From JBBDIP01 sp050260675 (GTDB lineage: Bacteria; Bacillota; Sulfobacillia; Fermentithermobacillales; Fermentithermobacillaceae), in assembly GCA_050260675.1 (NCBI GenBank), contig JBLNCN010000005.1:868001-932000 (forward strand): a stretch of DNA of 64,000 bases, written 5' to 3'. This document shows positions 19,701 to 27,176 of this stretch, piece by piece. The notes under the pieces were generated by a model, which saw nothing but the letters and a program-made list of their open reading frames with translations, was not told the origin of the DNA and made no database searches. The number at the start of each line of letters is the position of its first letter. Positions within the stretch are counted from its first letter, which is position 1. Position numbers and translations under genes: made by a program.

Positions 19701-20366
19701 CCACATCTCCCTCAAAGCAGGATCTGTCACCAGGTCAAGCAGCGCCTCAGGTGGGACATCGCCTGGAACGCCACCTGTCGCTATCATGTCAACGAGCGCT
19801 TCGGGAGGATTGCTCATCACGAGCTCCGTCAATTCAGGATTGTCCTCCAAGAGATCTCTCAAGTGAGGCGGAAGCCTGAGGAGCAACTCTTCTACCGACA
19901 TCGTCAGACCTGCCGCAGCGTCTGGTGAGTTGTTTTCCAGCCCCCATTGGCTCTCAAAGTAGGGGTCGTCCGTCATGAGACTTAGTCGGTAGTCAGGCTG
20001 AATGTACTCGATATCGTTTGCCCTGTCTCTCAAGGCCTCGACGAAGTCCTTAGCCTTCACCTTTCCTCGGAGGGCCACTGCTTCATAGCGGTCTGAGTGA
20101 TTTCCCGTTAGCTTCTTCGACCATGCCACCTTGCCGGGCAGGAGATTGTCGAAATGCGCGGTCTCGACGCTCTCCTTGTACTTCACGATGAAACGGTCGG
20201 TGGAGGCATCATCGCCGCCAATGAGAAAGGACCTCGAGACGCGCTCTTTCTGTCCTCCGTTCTCGGAATAGCTGCCGTCAGGGGCAGCTAGCGCGATAGG
20301 GATGCTATGGAACATGGTCATTACGAAGAAGGAAAGCAGTAGGGATAGGGCTATGAGTCTCCTCAT
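13737..20366 (-). CDS. Secreted subtilisin (S8) with RCC1 propellers, FN3 repeats and cohesin-like end
   Basis: 2209 residues from ATG 20366 (GAGGTG upstream; an in-frame extension to 20546 lacks a ribosome site). Order: signal peptide (1-28, ending PIALAA); propeptide to about 130 (EYIQPDYRLSL); an unusual 75-residue helical insert (about 153-230); S8 domain with Asp255, His315, Asn405 and Ser473; 14 RCC1 repeats of about 50 residues (about 571-1265), enough for two seven-bladed propellers; about ten fibronectin type III repeats (1275-2100); and a C-terminal 110-residue domain like cohesin or other extracellular scaffold modules (TVVYDPAKLEVLDL, TIRFRAKATG). Its S8 domain closely resembles that of the next gene. 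It probably acts at the cell surface or outside, as processing or presenting partner of the RHS protein. The 290 bases upstream to 20657 hold no promoter or riboswitch I can defend. Confidence 0.92.
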   Translation of the reverse strand: MRRLIALSLLLSFFVMTMFHSIPIALAAPDGSYSENGGQKERVSRSFLIGGDDASTDRFIVKYKESVETAHFDNLLPGKVAWSKKLTGNHSDRYEAVALRGKVKAKDFVEALRDRANDIEYIQPDYRLSLMTDDPYFESQWGLENNSPDAAAGLTMSVEELLLRLPPHLRDLLEDNPELTELVMSNPPEALVDMIATGGVPGDVPPEALLDLVTDPALREMWDHAPAHPPYACDAAVVGAWEVSLGEGVVVAVIDTGIDITHEDLEDNMWVNAGEIPDNGIDEDGNGYVDDVHGWNFVENSNQVFDSANPTPEEHGTHIAGIIAAEKDNGIGIAGIAPRAKVMPLKVFGAGGTAHTSDIIEAIDYATAMGARVVNCSWGSTSYNPALEDAIAGAPAHLFVCAAGNSGMDIDQNPVYPASFVLQNIISVASVNRSGFLSAFSNYGLESVDVTAPGEDIVSTAPVGSHETKSGTSMAAGFVSGEAALLLAADSSMTSMTLKGRILTYCDRLSSLESVVSSGGKINCANAAYETPSDGLILIGGEGPDGPAAVPSGGSGFTLFSGPPVTVLDVTGVASGNNHNLALRGDGTVWAWGYNDDGQLGDGTTIQRTSPVQVSGLTGVIAIAAGDEHSLALKGDGTLWAWGRNNGGQLGDGTTTTRKTPVQVKGLTGITALSAGIYHTLALKGDGTVWAWGDNNYYQLGDPRISRATRPIQVSGLTGVTAISAGDCHSLAVKGDGTVWAWGRNHRGQLGVGSMTTGMTPVQVPGLTGFTAVAAADDHSLALRGDGTVWAWGYNDCGQLGDGTTTLRTTPVQVHGLTGVTDVVASWRHNLAIKGDGTVWAWGHNRDGKLGDGTMTDRITPVQVIGLAGVSVVAAGSDHSLALRGDGTVWVWGNNAKGQLGDGTTTQWTSPIRVPELTGVSAVAAGYCHNLVLKEDGTVRAWGRNEHGELGDGTTTTRKTPVHVPGLTGVIAIAAGDGHSLALKGDGTVGAWGANGYGQLGDGTTTQRTSPIQVPGLTGVATVAAGAAHSLVVKGNGTAWAWGRNDYGQVGDGTTTTKKTPVQVPGMTGVTAVSAGHWHNLVLKGDGTVWAWGRNTYGQLGNGTVTEWATPVQVSGLTGVTAMAAGQDHSLALREDGTVWAWGGNYSGQLGDGTTTNRASPVQVSGLTGVTAIAAGLCHSLAVKEDGTVWAWGWNYYYQLGDGTMTQRIRPVQVPGLTEVTAVAAGNYHGLALGRNGTLWAWGSDSDGQLGGGAYVLSSPLPMGIYGTPPWVSAVSLETEIDLTYGIIGGTLYYEVEIDGQTIDNGKNTAYADTGLSPNSTRLYRVRSVNETGYGEWTDMTTVKTLLRPPTEVAATVTATTMTIWWNSVDGATNYDLKVGGTTYNTTATTYTLDDLTPGTAHTFSVKARGDNTESGWSVVGTKFTLAHPPSAPEGLAAVPDLTAISLTWESVSGATGYDVEVDGVIRNVGNHTTYEDAGLEPSSDHTYRVRARSSSGKSGWSVPITVSTSSLPAGVPGNLRATPSLDSVTVQWDAVESAVGYELEIDGETPTAVGETTYLHEGLEPGSTHTYSVRSVSGSEPSDWSPVVTVRTRTNLYPVPENLGANAEPTSVTLSWDECSGVTGYEVEADGEVVGGIMETSYDDEGLLPETAHTYRVRTVNEGGVRGDWSKSLTVSTLSGAPQPPTGIIAAADVDKVVLSWDSYPEADGYEVKVDDGDPVQVTDTVFVHGGLPAESEHTYRVLTLVGGEASSWSDPVAATTLSAKPGMPTDLTAVPGSDSIGLIWKVAMRATSYDVRINGGEPVRVSGNAYIHAGLTPEMSHTYEVRGVYLDIPGDWSSPVTASTLPYPPETPGNIETSVTADSVTVSWDTVDGAAGYDVYLDGEMAYRGNDTEYTATGLLAGSRHAVSVRARNEGGVSAWSTTQLVVTDQPGAPGNFKATVTLDAITLNWNAVPEAVGYDLEIDGVVTNLLDVLTYAHQGLSSGTAYEYRVRARTETGTGDWSGLLTVGTMLEGTTVSASGQTTSVTLTWTEVENAASYDIEADGVVVAQGVTGATYTHDNVVPNTEHTYRVKARNSVSEGEWSPPVTVQTSMPSVTLGCVLGEVVDFVISVTSVGSVTERIFTVVYDPAKLEVLDLCATTPRTDMDIGTIKGTDITVTRFDVGAQGQVIFTVGTPTPEGRTLDGALVTIRFRAKATGPASVLYDMQ
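16571..18656 (-). repeat. Fourteen tandem ~150-bp RCC1-coding repeats
   Basis: Fourteen near-identical units of about 150 bp encode the RCC1 blades; each carries a form of HSLALKGDGTVWAWGxN, GQLGDGTTT and TPVQVxGLTGV. Units differ at scattered positions but keep frame exactly. Such similar DNA repeats can expand or contract by recombination, so the number of blades may vary between strains. A 422-codon antisense frame over this stretch is an artefact of the repeat. Confidence 0.9.
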
Positions 20367-20657
20367 GTTAGGCACCTCGCTTTGCCTTTGGAAAACAGGA
20401 ATCCAGGCAATACTCTGGAAGGCCTGTCCAGCATGGCAGTGAAGGGAGTAGTTATGCTGGGCGACAATGCGCGGTGTGCAGCCGAGGCCGTCTCTACTCT
20501 GTCTGTGGCCTACGCCCCGAGTCGCTCGGTCGGAACGTAAGGGCATTCTTCGGTGGGATTCGTCGAATACCTTCTTCAGACAAGTCAGAAATCGTTCGAC
20601 ACAAATTGATACGTCTCACAAACACCTATGATTAGGTCAGGATTCGTTCATGGAGCG

Positions 20658-21521
20658 CTACCCATATACCATTTCGACCAGGTTGTAGTACAGAGTGTAT
20701 CCGCATGAGAGGTACAGCCTTATGGCAGGCAAATTCGTTCCGCGCACAGATAGTGTGGCGACCTTCTTGCCCCGCTGTTTCAACTCATCAAACGCCGTGG
20801 CCAACAACTCTCTTGCGATATTCTTGCGCCGGTAGGGTTCAATCACAAAGATGTTCTCCGTCGCGGCACGTTCATCACTGATGTCCCATACCGACGCCGC
20901 GCCCACAACTTCCGAGTTGCATACCGCGACGAAGCACTTGAAACTGGGGTCTCCTGACTTGAACCGTATCTCTGCTCGGCTCTGTGGATTCTCACCCGTC
21001 ATCAGGTCGGCGCTCACGTACTTTGCGATCTCGTCATCCGTGAAGGAAAGCTCTCTGATCTGCACGTTGTCCGGGATCTGATAATGCTTCGTCTCTTTGT
21101 GGAGATCGTACTTCAGCACTGGGATAACTGCGTTTGGATAGAATCCTTTTTCCATCAAGAGCCGCATATGGTCTATCTCATCCGCTTCGCAGAAACAGCG
21201 CAAACGAACATCCTCACCGGGCTCCATACGCTCCATTTCGTTGGCTCGCTGTATGAAACCGTCAATCAGGATTCCTTCAGCCGTCAGGTCATTGGCACTT
21301 GCGTTATCCACGAACGTCGAAATCTCAAACACGCGCTTCGCGTTCGCTTGTACCTGGTTTGGCTTTAGGTATCCTACACCCGCAATCTCACCATTCCCTC
21401 TCACGGCACATACTACGTTCTCAGGCTTGACGTCTCTGTGATACCGTACAGAAAGGGCGCAAAACCTGCTTATTCGCTCTATGGAACTCAGGTCATCCGC
21501 ACAGTAGCTTCTCAGAATCAC
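20658..21521 (-). CDS. GNAT acetyltransferase, two-domain type
   Basis: 287 residues. The C-terminal half (about 150-287) is a clear GNAT domain with ENIFVIEPYRRKNIARELL (acetyl-CoA pyrophosphate loop) and LPAIRLYLSCGYTLYYN. The first 140 residues have the length and strand pattern of a second, degenerate GNAT domain, with VVCAVRGNGEIAGVGYL in the place of motif strands. Start is GTG at 21521 with AGGGG about eight bases upstream. Substrate unknown. It stands alone, 137 bases upstream of the leader of the S8-RCC1 gene, and could share a transcript with it since both read leftward. Confidence 0.85.
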   Translation of the reverse strand: MILRSYCADDLSSIERISRFCALSVRYHRDVKPENVVCAVRGNGEIAGVGYLKPNQVQANAKRVFEISTFVDNASANDLTAEGILIDGFIQRANEMERMEPGEDVRLRCFCEADEIDHMRLLMEKGFYPNAVIPVLKYDLHKETKHYQIPDNVQIRELSFTDDEIAKYVSADLMTGENPQSRAEIRFKSGDPSFKCFVAVCNSEVVGAASVWDISDERAATENIFVIEPYRRKNIARELLATAFDELKQRGKKVATLSVRGTNLPAIRLYLSCGYTLYYNLVEMVYG

Positions 21522-21580
21522 ACTGGATCCCCTCGCACGTGTTTACTTGAGCTTGTTCAAATGGTAGGGAACAAGACGGA

Positions 21581-22393
21581 TTAGCGTAGACCCATCAGGT
21601 TCCACGAGAAGGTATAGCTGGTCCCGTCAGGCTTCGCGAGGATTACCTGTATAGGTAGTGTCAGATCAAGACCGTCCACATACCACCCAACTTGTATATG
21701 GCGATAACTCAGGTCTTGACCTGCCGAGTAGTACTCCACGATGGCCGGGGCGATCACGGTGCCCTGCCTGACGTACGGCACATAGCTCTTGACTTGCGCC
21801 TCCGTCTGCCCCTCGATATAGATGCTCGCCCCCATGTATCCCGGGGATCTTGGGGCAGTGGCAACCGTCGGGACCTCTTTGCTTTCATTGGCTGCCCAGT
21901 GAGCCCAGAAGGCGATACTGCTGTATTCGGTACCTAGGGCTGCATACACTCGCTTTCTGTACTGCTCGGATACCATGCTGTAGTACTTCTCGAACGCCTC
22001 ATAGTTTTCCATGCCCTCTTTGCCTATGCCGTACGTTATCGCTTCCTGTACCTGCTGGTCAGTAAGCCGGTACAGAACGCCCTTGTCTGGGGTGCCCCAC
22101 ACCGGATCTCCTTTTCCCAGGATTCCCTTGGAGAGAATCGATGCTGTCCAGGTGTTCGGATCCCAATCCACCCTGGCTCCCAGTTGCTCAGCAACGAACC
22201 TTATGGGAACCATGGTTCTACCGTAGAAGCTCACTGCGGGAACATCCGATTGCACCGGCTGGCCGTTCGCCTGTAGTCTGACAATCGGGTAGCCGCCGTA
22301 GACTCCATTGATGGAATCCGCCGAGAATGCGAGGCACGGAAGACCGAGGATCAACAGGAGACCCAGTAACCACCTCAGCACGAATCGACGCAT
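21581..22393 (-). CDS. Secreted protein with copper amine oxidase N-terminal-like domain
   Basis: 270 residues from ATG 22393 (GGAGGTG upstream; the in-frame extension to 22480 is unlikely). A signal peptide (about 1-25, WLLGLLLILGLPCLAFSA) is followed by the stalk domain common in Bacillota surface proteins (about 35-88), with VPAVSFYGRTMVPIRFVAEQ and GARVDWD. The rest (90-270) is unassigned: a helical stretch with YEAFEKYYSMVSEQYRKRV, then a beta-rich end. No enzymatic residues are recognised. It is divergent from the PD40 lipoprotein gene across a 137-base gap. Likely an extracellular or wall-attached protein. Confidence 0.8.
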   Translation of the reverse strand: MRRFVLRWLLGLLLILGLPCLAFSADSINGVYGGYPIVRLQANGQPVQSDVPAVSFYGRTMVPIRFVAEQLGARVDWDPNTWTASILSKGILGKGDPVWGTPDKGVLYRLTDQQVQEAITYGIGKEGMENYEAFEKYYSMVSEQYRKRVYAALGTEYSSIAFWAHWAANESKEVPTVATAPRSPGYMGASIYIEGQTEAQVKSYVPYVRQGTVIAPAIVEYYSAGQDLSYRHIQVGWYVDGLDLTLPIQVILAKPDGTSYTFSWNLMGLR

Positions 22394-22530
22394 CTCAGAG
22401 CACCTCCCAACCCTCAGATTTGAGGCTTCCGCCGAGAGATCCTTCTGACTCCAATCCGCTCCCATGGAACCCCCACCCAATCCCCGTCGTCCATGTCGGA
22501 TGAGGCCAGCGCACGAGGAGGTACTCCCCC

Positions 22531-23868
22531 ATGCCGCGATTGCCAGACTCAGTGGCTTTCCGGTTGCTTTGGCTGCTCCTCCTGCTGGTTTTTATCCTTT
22601 CCTCCCTCATTGCCGCCTGCTCGCCAGGCATCAAGGTGGAAAGTGGCAATGGCGCCCCGCTATCTCAGGACACCGAGGCGCGGCCTGAACCCACGAAGCA
22701 GCCGCCAGAAGAGAGCGAGTTACCCGGCTCCGACGATCTCGCTGACAAGGCTGTGCCTCAGCTGTCGCCAGACCGCAAGCATCTTCTCCGCCTTTGGAAC
22801 AGCGGGTTCGCGCTCACAGAGTTTCCGACGGGCAAGCCTGAGCACACGTTCCCGGTTGAGGGGAATCATCGGGTAATCGACTTCGGGTGGGCACCTGGGG
22901 GCGATGCCTTCGCCTACCATACCGAGCACTCGGAGCCGGGTGGCAGCGGAGGCGTCTACATTGCCCGCGTGGATGGCTCCACAGAAAAACTCGCCACGCT
23001 GGAGCCGCCGAAACTAGGTCCGCGACAGATGGTATGGTCCCCCTGCGGCCGCTACCTCTTCTGGGATCAGCCGTTCAGCATCCATGATCGCAACACCGGA
23101 GAAACCCTGATCAGAAAACACATAAATGAGTCCTACCAGTGTGTACGCTCTCCCTTGTTTGTGGAAGGCGGATCGCGGATGGCCTTTACTCTGCTTGAAG
23201 ATGACGGCTCGGAGAACCTCTGGGTAATGGACATAGACCAAGGCAGTATCCGCCAAGTCACGGATGCAGACGAAGGCGACTACCCGTTTTTCTGGATGAA
23301 CGATAGCACGCTTCTTGTCCGTATTGGGGCTATCTATACCGGTGGCGGTCTCGTCTACGGGCTGGCCTCTGTTGACGTGGAAACAGGTAGCCGCGCGGTC
23401 GTGGATATGGACAGCTCACCCAGCATCAGCCCCGACGGTCCGCCTTTTCGCAGAATACACGTTGTTAGAAGCATCTCTCCGAAAGGAGACCGCCTCGTCG
23501 GCGAGTCCCGCTCACTGGCCGGCGACGATAGTCGGGTCTACCTGCTCGACTTGGCGTCCGGCCAGCGAGTAACCCTCTTGGAGGGGGAAACGCCTGACGA
23601 GGGCTTTGCTATCGCGCAAGCACTGTGGATGGACGGGGGCCGGATCCTCATGAACGTAGTGAGGCAAAGTTACGGTGAAGAGCTCAGCAGTTCGGGATCA
23701 CGTTACCGGATCCTTGAATACAGCGGCGCGGACGGCTTCCGCACTCTGGCGGAAAGCGCGACCAGAATGCAGCTTCTTGGGGTCTTGGGTGAGAAGTTGT
23801 ACTACCTGGAACTCGACGAAACAGGCTCGAGCTGGCAGGTAAAACACGTCGCTCCGCCTACTTCCTGA
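22531..23868 (+). CDS. Lipoprotein with PD40/TolB-like beta-propeller
   Basis: 445 residues. The N-terminus is a lipoprotein signal (LLLLLVFILSSLIAAC, lipid-bearing Cys30) followed by a Pro/Glu-rich linker to about residue 75. The rest alternates short blades of the WD40-like PD40 type: VIDFGWAPGGDAFAYHT, MVWSPCGRYLFW, VRSISPKGDRLVGE, ENLWVMDIDQGSIRQVTDAD. Such propellers bind partners and have no catalytic residues. GAGGAGG lies in front of the ATG. The end overlaps the end of livF by 11 bases (convergent). A broken paralogue with the same blade sequence is at 29560-29937. Confidence 0.85.
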   Translation: MPRLPDSVAFRLLWLLLLLVFILSSLIAACSPGIKVESGNGAPLSQDTEARPEPTKQPPEESELPGSDDLADKAVPQLSPDRKHLLRLWNSGFALTEFPTGKPEHTFPVEGNHRVIDFGWAPGGDAFAYHTEHSEPGGSGGVYIARVDGSTEKLATLEPPKLGPRQMVWSPCGRYLFWDQPFSIHDRNTGETLIRKHINESYQCVRSPLFVEGGSRMAFTLLEDDGSENLWVMDIDQGSIRQVTDADEGDYPFFWMNDSTLLVRIGAIYTGGGLVYGLASVDVETGSRAVVDMDSSPSISPDGPPFRRIHVVRSISPKGDRLVGESRSLAGDDSRVYLLDLASGQRVTLLEGETPDEGFAIAQALWMDGGRILMNVVRQSYGEELSSSGSRYRILEYSGADGFRTLAESATRMQLLGVLGEKLYYLELDETGSSWQVKHVAPPTS

Positions 23869-24565
23869 CTCCCAGATACGCCGCCTGGATCTCGGAATTC
23901 TCCAGCACTTCCCTACCCGCTCCTTCCAGGACGATTCGCCCAGCGTTCATCACATACGCCCGGTCGGCCATCTCAAGCGCTTTGAACGCGTTTTGCTCCG
24001 CCAGCAGCACAGTGGTCCCCTGCTCTCTGATCCTGAGTATCGCCCGGAAGACCTCTGAAGTCAGCGCAGGGGCCAGTCCCAGCGATGGTTCGTCAAGCAT
24101 GAGGAGTACCGGCCTTGCCATCATGGCACGGCCGATGGCCAGCATCTGCTGCTCGCCTCCGCTCAGAGTGCCCGCGTACTGCCCTATCCGCTGCTTCAGT
24201 ATGGGAAAGAGGGCGAAGACAGACTCCATGTCGCCCCTTACCTCAGCGCCCCAGGCCCTCACATAGGCCCCCATCATCAGGTTCTCTCTGACGGTGAGGT
24301 TGTCGAACAGCCTTCGTCTCTCGGGAACCAGCGAGATCCTCTGGTTAGCAACCCAGTCCGGCGAGGGCCGCAGGGGTCTGCCGCCAAACAGCAGCCTGCC
24401 CTCTCTAGGCTTGTTGACCCCCATGACGGTCCACAGAAGCGTCGACTTGCCGGCCCCGTTGGGGCCGATGATGGATACAACTTCGCCGCGGCTGACCGTC
24501 ACCGAGACCTGGTGAAGGGCCTGGGCGCGGCCGTAGAACACCGAGATGCTATCGACGGTGAGCAC
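23858..24565 (-). CDS. livF: Branched-chain amino acid ABC transporter ATPase LivF
   Basis: 235 residues from GTG 24565, with GGAGGAG nine bases upstream; an in-frame extension to 24652 overlaps livG and has no site. Walker A (GPNGAGKST), Q loop region, signature LSGGEQQML, Walker B (LLMLDEPSLGLAP) and the H-loop-equivalent LLAEQNAFKAL are present, the last being a mark of the LivF branch. It energises import with LivG on the cytoplasmic side of LivH/LivM. It is the last gene of livJHMGF and overlaps livG by 17 bases. Confidence 0.93.
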   Translation of the reverse strand: MLTVDSISVFYGRAQALHQVSVTVSRGEVVSIIGPNGAGKSTLLWTVMGVNKPREGRLLFGGRPLRPSPDWVANQRISLVPERRRLFDNLTVRENLMMGAYVRAWGAEVRGDMESVFALFPILKQRIGQYAGTLSGGEQQMLAIGRAMMARPVLLMLDEPSLGLAPALTSEVFRAILRIREQGTTVLLAEQNAFKALEMADRAYVMNAGRIVLEGAGREVLENSEIQAAYLGVRK

Positions 24566-25331
24566 TGGCGTACTCCTCCCCCAGGTACGCCTCGATGACT
24601 CGGGCGTCAGACTGGACTTCCTCCGGAGAGCCTTCCATGAGTTTCTCTCCAAAGTTCATGACCACAATCCGGTGGCACAGGCTCATGACCACGTCCATGT
24701 GGTGCTCGATCAAAATGATGGTGAACTTGTGCTTCTCCTGAAGCCGCCTTATGAGATCCACGAGCTCCATGGACTCTTCCGGGTTCATGCCGGCCGCGGG
24801 TTCGTCGAGCAGCAGGAGGTCCGGTTCCAGGGCAAGGGCACGGGCCAGCTCCAGCTTGCGCTGGAACCCATAGGGCAAAGCCGATGCCCGCTCGGCGGCC
24901 CGGCTTCTGAGACCCACCTCTTCAAGATGGGACAACGCGGCTTCCCTGATGACCGCTTCGTCGCGCCGCACCCTGCCGCTCCTGACGAGGGCTTCCCAAT
25001 AGCCGTACCGGGCGTAGCGGTACAGCACGGTGCACACGTTATCCGCGACGGTCAGGTTGGAGAAGAGCCGGATGTTCTGAAATGTCCGGGCGATGCCCGA
25101 GTTGACGATCTCCGGCGGCGTCAGGGCGCTCAAATCCTTGCCTTTGTAGCGCATCGAGCCGGAGTTGGGACGGTAGAAACCCGTCATCAGGTTGAAGACT
25201 GTGGTCTTGCCGGCCCCGTTGGGCCCGATGAGCCCCAGTATCTCGCCTTCCTCCACGGCGAAGGACAAATCGTTGACGGCCGTGACGCCCCCGAAACGTC
25301 TGGACAGCCCCGCGCACTCAAAGACCGTCAC
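24549..25331 (-). CDS. livG: Branched-chain amino acid ABC transporter ATPase LivG
   Basis: 260 residues from GTG 25331 with AAGGAGGGGA just upstream; the longer in-frame start at 25448 lies inside livM and is rejected. Walker A GPNGAGKTT, the LivG-typical ARTFQNIRLFSNLTV, the variant signature LPYGFQRKLELARAL, Walker B LLLLDEPAAGMNP and IEHHMDVVM (H loop) are all present. It overlaps livM by 14 bases and livF by 17, which implies coupled translation. It works as a heterodimer with LivF. Confidence 0.94.
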   Translation of the reverse strand: MTVFECAGLSRRFGGVTAVNDLSFAVEEGEILGLIGPNGAGKTTVFNLMTGFYRPNSGSMRYKGKDLSALTPPEIVNSGIARTFQNIRLFSNLTVADNVCTVLYRYARYGYWEALVRSGRVRRDEAVIREAALSHLEEVGLRSRAAERASALPYGFQRKLELARALALEPDLLLLDEPAAGMNPEESMELVDLIRRLQEKHKFTIILIEHHMDVVMSLCHRIVVMNFGEKLMEGSPEEVQSDARVIEAYLGEEYASAHRR

Positions 25332-26289
25332 GAGCTCTCCCCTCCTTGTCACGCGGGATGGAAGTCGGCATACCTGACGAGTTGGATGGCGGCGTACGTG
25401 TGGAGATGGACGGCGGCATGGACGGAGGTTTCCTCGGCGGCGCCACACGAGACACCAGTATACGCACGCCGCGCCAGCTAAGGTCCTGGTATCCTAGGAG
25501 CCCTTGCGGTCTGAACACCATGATGAGCACCAGTAACAGGCCGTATATGACCAGCCTCCACATTTGCGCGGCCCGCAGGAGCTCCGGTGCCGCAGCAAAG
25601 ATGAAGGCGGCGAGAGCGGGGCCTGTCAGGCTGCCCGTCCCTCCGCACACTACGGCGGCGGTTATCTGGGTCGACTGGACCATGGTGAACATGACCGGCT
25701 GGATGAAGCCCAGGTAGTGGGCATAGAGGCCTCCGGCCAGGCCGGCGCATCCGGCGGAAAAGGCGAGGGATATCATCCGTGTCCGGAGCAGGTGAATCCC
25801 GCTCATCTCGGCGGCAACGGCATCCTCGCGCACCGCGACGGCGTTCCGTCCATACGCGGATGCCAGCATGTTCCTTGCGAGGATGAGGGTCAATACAGCC
25901 ATCGCTGCCGCCGCCGGAAGTGTGGTGAATTGGCGTATCCCGGGCAGCCCCCGCGCCCCCTGAGTGATCTTGAGGTTCTCAAGCAGGACTCTGGTGGCCT
26001 CTCCCATGCCAAGAGTCGCTATGGCGAAGTAGTCGCCCCGAAGCCTGGTCCGCAGAGTCGGGTAGCCCACCAGGAGCGCCGCGATGGCCGCTGTGGCCAC
26101 TCCTGCCGCCAGGGCCACGGGATAGGGAGCGTGCAGGAAGTGAGTCAAGATCGCCGCAGTGTACGCGCCGATCGCCATGAACGCGGCGTGTCCCAATGAA
26201 AAAAGCCCTGTAAACCCTGTGAAGACGGCGAGGCCGGTGGCGGCTATCATGTTGATGAGCGCGACTGTCAGGACGCCCTTGATGTACAT
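25318..26289 (-). CDS. livM: Branched-chain amino acid ABC transporter permease LivM
   Basis: 323 residues with about nine to ten membrane helices. The family hallmarks GFTGLFSLGHAAFMAIGAY near the N-terminus and VVCGGTGSLTGPALAAF near 220 are present. A 45-residue Pro/Ser/Arg-rich cytoplasmic tail (PPRKPPSMPPSI onward) is longer than usual. ATG at 26289 follows the livH stop directly, with GGAG inside the end of livH. It forms the membrane channel with LivH. Confidence 0.93.
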   Translation of the reverse strand: MYIKGVLTVALINMIAATGLAVFTGFTGLFSLGHAAFMAIGAYTAAILTHFLHAPYPVALAAGVATAAIAALLVGYPTLRTRLRGDYFAIATLGMGEATRVLLENLKITQGARGLPGIRQFTTLPAAAAMAVLTLILARNMLASAYGRNAVAVREDAVAAEMSGIHLLRTRMISLAFSAGCAGLAGGLYAHYLGFIQPVMFTMVQSTQITAAVVCGGTGSLTGPALAAFIFAAAPELLRAAQMWRLVIYGLLLVLIMVFRPQGLLGYQDLSWRGVRILVSRVAPPRKPPSMPPSISTRTPPSNSSGMPTSIPRDKEGRARDGL

Positions 26290-27162
26290 CTAGATCTTCT
26301 CCTCAACGTACTTGCCCAAAAGACCGTTCGGGAGCACGAGCAGCACAATAACCAGCATGGAGAAACTGAACACGTCCCGGATGATGGACGAAACGTACAC
26401 GGAAACGAAGGTTTCGAGTAGGCCGAGCAGGATGCCACCCACGACAGCACCGGGCAGGCTGCCCAATCCGCCGATGACCGCGGCCACGTAGGCCTTGTTT
26501 GTAATCCATCCCATCGTGGGGTAGGCCATGTACTTCATCCCCAGGAAGACCCCCGAAAGGCCTGCCAGCGCCCCCGCGATGAAGAAGACAAGCCCAACTA
26601 CCCGGTCCAGGCGGACGCCGCAAACCGCCGCAACCGTCATGTCATAGGACGCTGCCCGTATGGCCATGCCGCTCTTGGTCCTCTGAAGGTACAGGTGCAG
26701 AGCGTAAATCGCCAGCGTGGAGAATGCCAGGGCAAACAGGTCGAGCAGGCCGACTGACGCCCCCCATATCCGCACCACTCCCCGACCCAGGATCTCCGGA
26801 TACGAGTAGAAGTGCGCGCCGAGCGTGGCATAGATCAGGTTCTCCAGCAGGATGGAGACCCCCATCGCGCTGATCATGAAGTAGAGGGGCTTGGCTTTTC
26901 TCACGCGGAGGGGACGGTACGCAAGCCATTCGTTGGCGCATCCCAGCAGCGCGCCCACAAGCATCGACCCGGCCAGAGCGACCGGGAATGACGCGCCGAT
27001 CCCCTTAAGGATGAAGTAGCCGGCGTACGCTCCCAGCATGATGACGGAGCCGTGGGCGAAGTTGGAGAAGTTCAGGATGGAGAACACAAGGGAGTAGCCC
27101 ACTGCCATAAGAGCGTACACCCCGCCGATGGCGAGCCCTGTAATCGCGGTCTGAATGAGCAT
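26290..27162 (-). CDS. livH: Branched-chain amino acid ABC transporter permease LivH
   Basis: 290 residues with about eight hydrophobic helices. The family signature GGVYALMAVGYSLVFSILNF at the N-terminus and AAVIGGLGSLPGAVVGGILL near the C-terminus identify LivH. ATG 27162 is best placed after the GAGG site; GTG 27171 and ATG 27168 are possible alternatives. It follows livJ after a strong hairpin at 27177-27225. Confidence 0.92.
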   Translation of the reverse strand: MLIQTAITGLAIGGVYALMAVGYSLVFSILNFSNFAHGSVIMLGAYAGYFILKGIGASFPVALAGSMLVGALLGCANEWLAYRPLRVRKAKPLYFMISAMGVSILLENLIYATLGAHFYSYPEILGRGVVRIWGASVGLLDLFALAFSTLAIYALHLYLQRTKSGMAIRAASYDMTVAAVCGVRLDRVVGLVFFIAGALAGLSGVFLGMKYMAYPTMGWITNKAYVAAVIGGLGSLPGAVVGGILLGLLETFVSVYVSSIIRDVFSFSMLVIVLLVLPNGLLGKYVEEKI

Positions 27163-27176
27163 GGCCATCACCTCTA

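Noticed and set aside
20367..20657. Cyclic-di-GMP riboswitch upstream of the S8-RCC1 gene
   Set aside because: The leader was read for the conserved GEMM core lines and they are absent.
24546..25481. 311-codon rightward frame
   Set aside because: Antisense to livG, which has all ABC motifs.
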